Shown: positions 57,499 through 64,000 of the stretch, piece after piece
How positions within the stretch are numbered: position 1 is the first letter of the stretch
Layout of the letters: each line of letters begins with the position of its first letter
DNA from: Argentina anserina
Taxonomy: Eukaryota; Streptophyta; Magnoliopsida; Rosales; Rosaceae
Direction: 5' to 3'
DNA: 64,000 nucleotides
Assembly: GCF_933775445.1 (NCBI RefSeq)
Contig: NC_065873.1
Location: 14,632,001-14,696,000 of the forward strand
The notes under the pieces: generated by a model
The model's input: only the letters and a program-made list of their open reading frames with translations
Told to the model about the DNA's origin: nothing
Database searches by the model: none
Position numbers and translations under genes: made by a program

Positions 57499-58997
57499 TA
57501 TCTTCAATTTGGATATAATAGTAAAATAAGATATTCAATACGCATACATTTTCTTTGATAGCAAAATCAATATTTAAAATTCACAAGTGTATGCCCAGTC
57601 CGATGGCACGCCCTTGAGGCAGCGTCGTCGATGGCACGCCTTTGAGGTAGCGTCGTCGGACGGGCTAGATAAAACCTTGAGTCTGGTGATGGCAGGTCAA
57701 ATCTAGAGGCTGGCAGAAAGGTGGAGATGTTGCGTCTCTGAGTGCCAATGGTGGTGGTTCTAGACTTCGAGCAGCACCAGGAGGTTGGGTTAGAGTCAAT
57801 CTACCTTTAGGAGGAACCAGCTTGGTCGTGGGAGCGATTTGTGGTGGTGGCGCGATGTTGGAGATTGCCGGATGACGATGGTGTGGATACATCACTATGA
57901 GCCCCTAGATCTAGATCTGATCGAGTTTGTCCGACTTGGTATGGGCAATTTTGTTCTAACCTGAAGGGGAGAGGGGTGGTTGGATAGGCAGGTGGTGGAG
58001 CTCTCGGTGTTAGATCGACATCGGCGGCATCGATGGAAAAGGTGCATCGCCATTGCTGCATTTGGCTGAGTATATTTGGGCCTGGTGGTAATATGGCCTA
58101 ATTCTGGGCTTGGGCTTGTACTTGGGTTCGACCTTTGGTCAGAAATATTTCTATTTTATTTCAGTTAGGCTTTTATTGTATGATTATTAGTTTATGGTTA
58201 TTGTGGGCTGGAGTTTATCTCTAGTCCACTGTTATTGGGCGTTTGTGAATCGCTTCACTACGCACCACTTTTATTTTCGAATTATGCTTTATTTTATTAT
58301 TGTTACTAGGAATATTGAATTTCTAGAATGAGTAGACATATGTTATGTATCATGTGAGTATGCTCACAAGTCACAACCTCATGTCTATTTGTAGATGGTA
58401 GCGGAGAAATATGTAATGGCTATTCTGGCATTGATTCTTTTTTTTTTAACCAAGTGGTTTCTTTCAAAAATATTTAAAATTCACAATGAAACCAACAAAT
58501 GAAGAAACACCTTAGTACCACACTTTTCTAAACTCACCACACTTTTATACCAATATTCACCAAACACTTCAAGCACTCAAAGCTGATTATTCTCACGCTC
58601 AGCTGATTATACAAAACTCACCTCAAGGCCAAACTCGCTCTTAGTCTTTAAACTAGACCTGGAGCCAAGAAATCTTCAATCACAAAACGTAACAAGCATT
58701 TCAAGAAAACTACCATAGTGTAACTACCCAAGTATAAATGTGTATACCAAATGTAGCAGAGTTTATTACCTTATTGTTCTTAAGTTAAAATTTAATCTAT
58801 TTGGACAAGTTTCTCTCTTCTGTATATAGTACAGTTGAGTAGCCATAGAGCCGCCGATGCTACCGTTCGCAACCATCAAGTTGCAAAATGAGTAGTGGAT
58901 TTAGAAAAGCCTCATATACTGGGATGTCTATATAATCACTAGACAATATACAACAAACAAGCATATCAATAACAAGTACCTTCTATCAGACTAGCAT
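57499..58997. other. Intergenic DNA with a short tandem duplication
   Basis: Two 28-bp copies of a GATGGCACGCC...GCGTCGTCG unit lie at about 57602-57658. The moderately GC-rich part to 58100 has open frames on the minus strand without recognisable domains. Confidence 0.4.
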
Positions 58998-59513
58998 TTA
59001 CAAAAGGGGGCTGATTTTTGCACACCCTAAACTGATAACCACACACCCTTTCATTACTTTAATATTACTTCACCACAAATATTTTTCATGTTCTGAAAAT
59101 ACCCCTTATCTCTTTTCCTCTATCTCTGGTCCCCCCCCCCCCCTCTCTTTTCCTCCCAGCCTCCCAACCCTTTCACAGAAAGACATCTTCGTCTTCTCTG
59201 GTCCCCCCCTCTCTTTTCCTCCCAGCCTCCCAAACTTATTGGAAAATCTGGAATCCAAATCAGGTGATCATCCCGCCCATTTCCTTCACTCTTTTTACTG
59301 TATCTACTATAATGCCACGGGTAGTTGTTATTGTTCTTCATCTTTTCGCTCATATCAATTGCACAGTTTTGTTCATTATGATTGATGGGTAATATGTATT
59401 CTGATAGATTGAGGAATTTGGAGTCTTTATGTGTTTCGAATTATTTTCAAATAGCTTATATTGATTTTTTTTCATCTTTCTACTTGAAATCAGTTGTTGA
59501 GGAGGGTACTGTG

Positions 59514-61750
59514 ATGGAAGAAGATCCTCTAGATGCTGGGTTAGAAATTTCTATGTCTTCGGATAATATGGAAGAAGACTTACAATCTAATCACCCATCT
59601 ACTGTCATTGAAAGCCTTGCTGCCAACCGTAAGTATCCTTGTCCATTCTTAATGTGTCCTACCTGTGTATTGTTATGTAGTGTGTGCTATATATCTGTGT
59701 GTGTATAGCTATAGAATGCAATTAGCTAGCCTTTTATTGAACAACTTAGTGTGTGTATACCTGTGTGTGTATAGCTACAGAATGCAACTATAACCGTGAC
59801 TAAACCTTAATCATTATCTTCAGGCCCTTCTTCTAGTGATTGTTCTACTGAGTTCCTCTCCTTACTGACAAAATCTTTTGAAAATAGAGACGACCTTGTC
59901 ACTATTATTCATAAGATTGGGTCGCAGCATGGGTATGCTATGGTAATTCAAAGATCTAAGACTAAGTATGTGTGTATGGGTTGTGATAGAGGTTGTCATT
60001 ACCGAACCAACTCTACACTTGGGGAGAAGAAAAATAAGTCAGCTTCCCGTCGGATAGATTGTCCTTTCAAAATTCTGGGAAGAATGACAGTTGATGGATT
60101 ATGGAAGGTAGAGATAGGTAGCTCAATTCATAACCATGAGCCTTCTACTAATATGTTTGGACATCCATATTATCGTCGATTTACTAAAGAGGAAGATGTG
60201 CAAGTTGAACAAATGAGTTAGGCTGGCATAAAACCACGTCAGATTCTTTCTTCCCTTCGACAAAAAAATCCCAATCTTCTTGCTGTTTCCAAAACTGTAT
60301 ACAACAAGACAGCTAAATATAGGAGGGAGATCCTAGGTGGACGTTCAGTTATTCAAGCATTATTAGATGAGCTTGGTAATGCTGGTTTTATTCATAACTT
60401 GAAATGTGATGATTCTGGTCATTTGACACATTTGTTCTTTGCTCATCCCACTTCCATTGAGTTGACTAAAAATTTCTCTAATGTCTTTGTGATGGATTGT
60501 ACTTATAAGACAAATAAGTACAAGATGCCATTACTTGAGATCGTAGGAGTGTCGAGCTTCAACACTTCATTCTACTCTTGTTTTGTTTTCATGCAAAAAG
60601 AGGAAACACAAGATTATATATGGGCTCTTGAGATGTTCAACAAGTTGATGGGAGATGGTAATCATCCATTGGCGATTGTAACTGATAGGGAGTTAGCATT
60701 AATGAAAGCAATACAAATTGTGTTTCCAATGACTCCTAATCTTTTGTGCATATGGCATATTGAAAAAAATATTCTTGCAAATTGTAGGGGTATGTTTAAG
60801 GATGATGCAGATTGGGATGCTTTTATGTCTTCTTGGATTGCCCTGATAAGGTCTTGGGATGTGTCAACGTTTAATGAAGCTTGGAACCATTTTAAGATTG
60901 AGTACAAAGACTATGCTTCGGTTGTGTCTTACATTGACAACACTTGGCTTCCATGGAAAGAGATGTTTGTGTTTGCATGGACAGGGCAGATTATGCATTT
61001 TGGTAATGGTGTGACTTCTAGAGTTGAAGGTGCACATGGTACCTTGAAGAAATATCTTCAAGTGTCTACTGGTGGTCTCCGGGAAGTGAAAGAAAATATT
61101 TGTCTTGTTATTCAGAATCAGTTTCAAGAAATTAAAACTCAACTTGAGAGTGAAAAGATCCGTGTTTCCGAAAAGCTTGTCATCCCTTTTTTCAAATAGT
61201 TGATTTATAAGGTATCATTCTATGCTTTATATGAGTTACAAAAGCAATATGTGTTGGCAAATACCAATGACTATTCATCTCAATGCAAAGGCCAATTTTC
61301 CAAAACCATGGGTCTTCCATGTGTGCACATGATCAAGGAGATGAATATCAAAGTATTGCCCCTAAATCTGATTCATAAGCAACGGAGGATTGACACAAGG
61401 TCATTCAATAATGATCATCATGCAAGCTTTGATCATGAAGATTCATTCAATTATCTTTTATCTGAGCTTAAAGAGAAGTATGAAAAACAGCCACTTATGC
61501 AAAAAGAAAATACTTTAAGGCAGGTTTCTCAAATTCTTGGTGCACCTTGTCCTTTAATTTTTGAGCCTACTCTTCAACCTCACAAAGGTCGTCTGGTGGG
61601 ATCAACTAAAAGAAGGGAAACTAGCTCTATAAGGCGGGAACCTTCACATTTTGAGGCGGTGGAAAAGCACCTCGAAAGTGTAGTGGTTGTGGTAATGTTG
61701 GTCATTATCGTAACAAGTGTCCATCAAGGCGGGAACACAATGAGATAAAG
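59514..61750 (+). pseudogene. FAR1-related MULE transposase, lightly damaged
   Basis: Exon 1 (59514-59628, MEEDPLDAGLEIS) joins exon 2 (from 59824) through a phase-correct GT-AG intron. Exon 2 holds a FAR1-type zinc domain (KYVCMGCDRGCHYRTN, then CPFKILGRM and IHNHEP). The transposase core follows, with Asp in VFVMDCTYKTNKYKMPLLEI (D at 60495), Asp in AIVTDRELALMKAI (60684) and Glu in GVTSRVEGAHGTLKKYL (61026), plus CIWHIEKNI. A SWIM-like CKGQFSKTMGLPCVHMI is near 61281. Three lesions only: in-frame TAG at 60219-60221 and 61197-61199, and a frame change near 61650, after which the CCHC knuckle CSGCGNVGHYRNKC lies in another frame. A further 3' exon after about 61905 is possible. FAR1/FHY3 plant transcription factors derive from such transposases. 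Confidence 0.9.
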
Positions 61751-62059
61751 TTGCAAGCTTCTTTTGGGTTAGTCATAATTCTCTCTTTACTTGCTTTCTT
61801 CCATCTGCTTGTGCATTCATAGTTTGATATTTGGGATTAGTGGTTAGGTTGAATTCTTTTCATTTTGCTGATGGTTTGATTGACACTTTGTTTTTTTTTT
61901 TCAGGTCCTAACAATTGAGCCAATTCGGGAGAACACGGGGTCAAGCCAAGCCCTTACCCGCCAAAATAGAATTTTTTCAATGATCTCAAGCACTCTTTAT
62001 TCTATTTTTCAAGGCCTTTTTATTGGTTTGGACCGAAGAGGATATCAATGTATCTATTG

Positions 62060-62165
62060 TGCTATATTGTTGCTTCATGTATTGTTGCTTCTCTTTTCAT
62101 GTATTGTTGCTTCTCTTTTTGGTGGACTGAAGAGCCAATTTCATGTATTGTTGCTTCTCTTTTTT
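62060..62165. repeat. Short tandem repeat at the 3' end of the MULE
   Basis: TTCATGTATTGTTGCTTCTC recurs three times, the third after a short spacer. Confidence 0.85.
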
Positions 62166-62426
62166 TTTCTTTTTTTTTTTGTGGTAAAATATTGCTGCTC
62201 ATGAAGATAATGGGTAATTGGGTATGTTGTGTCCAGGAAATTGCTTGAAAATAGATATGTTGGTTGGAGTGCACAAGGCAACCATTTTGAAAGATAAAAA
62301 GAGAACAAATCTGACATTGGGGTATTTTCGGAACAGAAAAAGTATTTGTGGTAAAGTAATATTAAAGTAATGAAAGGGTGTGTGGTTATCAATTTAGGGT
62401 GTGCAAAAATCAGCCCCCTTACAAAA

Positions 62427-63899
62427 ACCTCTAACGGCCCTTAGAGTATCTTACATAGAAATAGGATGACATGGTTGTGTACTTTAGTCAAGGGCTCGAG
62501 GCAATAAAATTATATGCAACCTACTATTCAAAGTAACATTATTAACCACATTCCATAAAAACCAAAAAGTTCAATGGATCAATGTTGTGTCCAACAAAAA
62601 TCATAAGAAGCAAAGCATACATCTTGCAAAAGAAGAAGATGAAAAGATATAGATTGACCTTTCAAAAGTACTTCTGTGTATGACTTTTGATCTACACACC
62701 GGTCTTTGTTCCTATATGTTCTGCAATCTACAAAGTACCAGTAGAAGGAGAAAGGGTCAAGAACTCAAGATCATGGCCCCAACTTACAAAAAAACTTACA
62801 GCAGTATATCATGTCAGGCATTTATAGTGCCGAATAGCTAATTATCAAACTAGTAAGTAGTGCAATCTCCAATGACCCATTAGTCCCATTTGCAGCAACT
62901 ACAATTAGAGTACACAAGTGCCAAGCATTTACACCCTTAATTAGAGGAGTAAACAAGTAAAGGAGAAGAAGAATAATACAAATCTTTGACTCAATCACCA
63001 CACCAAACAATCAAATTCAACAAACAACTCAAAATAGGTTCAATGGGAACGATGATTGCAATATCTGAAGCCTACATAAAACCTTAAAAATTAAACAAAA
63101 CAAGTTTGACATCAGAAGCTTTGACCTAAAAGAAACCACTTCATTGAAGATAAGGCTCAAAACACTTGACATGCACAATCAAAAAGTTAACATATGTTCT
63201 CAAATCCTGCCCATAAACGATTTCAGTAACAAAAGTTCACCACCGTTTAAATATGCCTAAATTCATATAAATGATATACACAACATCATAGGCTGATCCA
63301 AACCTTATCATAATACTTGACATGCACAACAACATAGATGTTAGATTGCTGCTCTATCAGAGCAAACGCTTCACATATCGACATTCCTGACATCACATAA
63401 ATCAATCACATTAGCTTCAAAACCTAGCTCAACCTTTAACCAATAACTTCTGTTCACATTTTATAATAGCGAAATACTAGAACATATCAATTTCAGCCTA
63501 AAATTAATTGTGGAGATAATGAAAATTATCTAAAGTAATGACCTCACCACCACCACTAATCCCAACTGTCATGTTTCTCCCAAACCTTTCAATGTTCTTC
63601 TCCCCACCATCTCCTTCTTCCATAATCTCGCCCTCAGACTCCGACAACCACACCCAACTTCTCAAAGCTTACTCCTCCGCCTAAACCATCTCTTACCCTT
63701 TCACTTTCACAGTTGACCTTATCATCTCCCTATCACCCACAACCCTCACCCCAAGTCCCACATCATCTCCAATGAGGAAGCCCAAGCCTTCGATATGTCA
63801 GCCATGACGAGCCACTATTGCAGATTTTAAATCGCAAGACGTCGCTACTTCTTGGTGGTCATGGATTGAGGACGCCGGTTGTTAAAATTTGGGGAATTC
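62427..63899. other. Intergenic DNA, no gene seen
   Basis: AT-rich to about 63500, then a C-rich stretch (63540-63780) that could be a leader of a gene beyond the window; no frame supports it. Confidence 0.4.
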
Positions 63900-63900
63900 G

Positions 63901-63960
63901 GGTGTGTGTCTGTGTGTGTGTGTGAGAGAGAGAGAGACAGACAGAGAGACAGAGGAGGAC
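63901..63960. repeat. Compound (TG)n(GA)n microsatellite
   Basis: TGTGTGTGTGTGTGAGAGAG followed by GACAGACAGAGAGACAG. Confidence 0.9.
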
Positions 63961-64000
63961 AAGGACCAGGAGAAAGGAGGGAGAGAGTTTAAGGCAAGAG

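Larger units (their letters stand above)
59006..62418 (+). mobile_element. FAR1/FHY3-type Mutator-like element, 3.4 kb
   Basis: The ends form a 100-bp terminal inverted repeat (59006-59105 and 62319-62418) with few mismatches, beginning GGGGGCTGATTTTTGCACAC. TTACAAAA flanks both sides (58998-59005, 62419-62426); a ninth base differs. One transposase gene fills the interior. Confidence 0.93.

Noticed and set aside
57665..58061. Pro/Ser-rich minus-strand frames
   Set aside because: Low complexity, no domain, no promoter; left as unexplained spacer.

Overview
The window is nuclear DNA from a flowering plant, almost certainly a eudicot. It is AT-rich, has GT-AG introns, and is packed with plant transposon families and an endogenous plant pararetrovirus. 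The 2-oxoglutarate dioxygenase and the aromatic amino acid decarboxylase remnant would fit Rosaceae, but I hold that only weakly. Only one host gene looks intact: a four-exon Fe(II)/2-oxoglutarate dioxygenase at 17980-22685 (+). Almost everything else is mobile DNA, much of it nested, and most element borders can be fixed by target-site duplications (TSDs) read directly from the sequence.

Layout. 1-1546 is the end of a Ty3/gypsy-type LTR followed by a degenerate tRNA-Met primer site and a short tandem array. 5964-6229 is a hAT-like MITE sitting at the TATA box of a broken dioxygenase paralogue (exon 1 at 6355-6617, exon 2 fragment at 15826-15900). That paralogue's intron is split by an approximately 8.8 kb Mutator-like element (MULE) with two divergent halves, studded with GTAACT motifs. 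17980-22685 is the intact dioxygenase, whose long first intron holds a 622-bp MULE-type MITE with a 10-bp TSD. 25140-25173 is a Helitron-like 3' end. 25213-27768 is a 2.6-kb solo LTR with TSD GTCAG; a diverged relative lies in the opposite orientation at 48831-51190.

28439-28620 is the start of an aromatic amino acid decarboxylase gene, stopped by a nonsense codon and fused to a 5'-truncated Copia element (28625-31612). From about 31980 to 47590 lies a decayed endogenous caulimovirid. It is interrupted by a 2.3-kb solo LTR (TSD AATAG) and then by a hAT MITE (TSD GTGTGAAC), which itself carries a young Copia element (39854-47168, TSD AATAT, 185-bp LTRs differing at one base). 53140-57032 is a second, much older Copia, with a 750-bp solo LTR in its gag region (TSD AGGAG), ending at a CACTA-type MITE (57033-57498). 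59006-62418 is a FAR1/FHY3-type MULE with 100-bp terminal inverted repeats and a transposase broken by only two in-frame stops and one frameshift.

Most interesting point. In the young Copia, gag and pol are separate reading frames 920 bp apart. Each begins directly after the same candidate splice acceptor, TTTTGTAG|ATGTC. There is a strong candidate donor upstream and a poly(A) signal just after gag. This suggests that alternative splicing and early polyadenylation, not frameshifting, set the gag:pol ratio. The same family carries GC-rich low-complexity inserts inside conserved protein domains.
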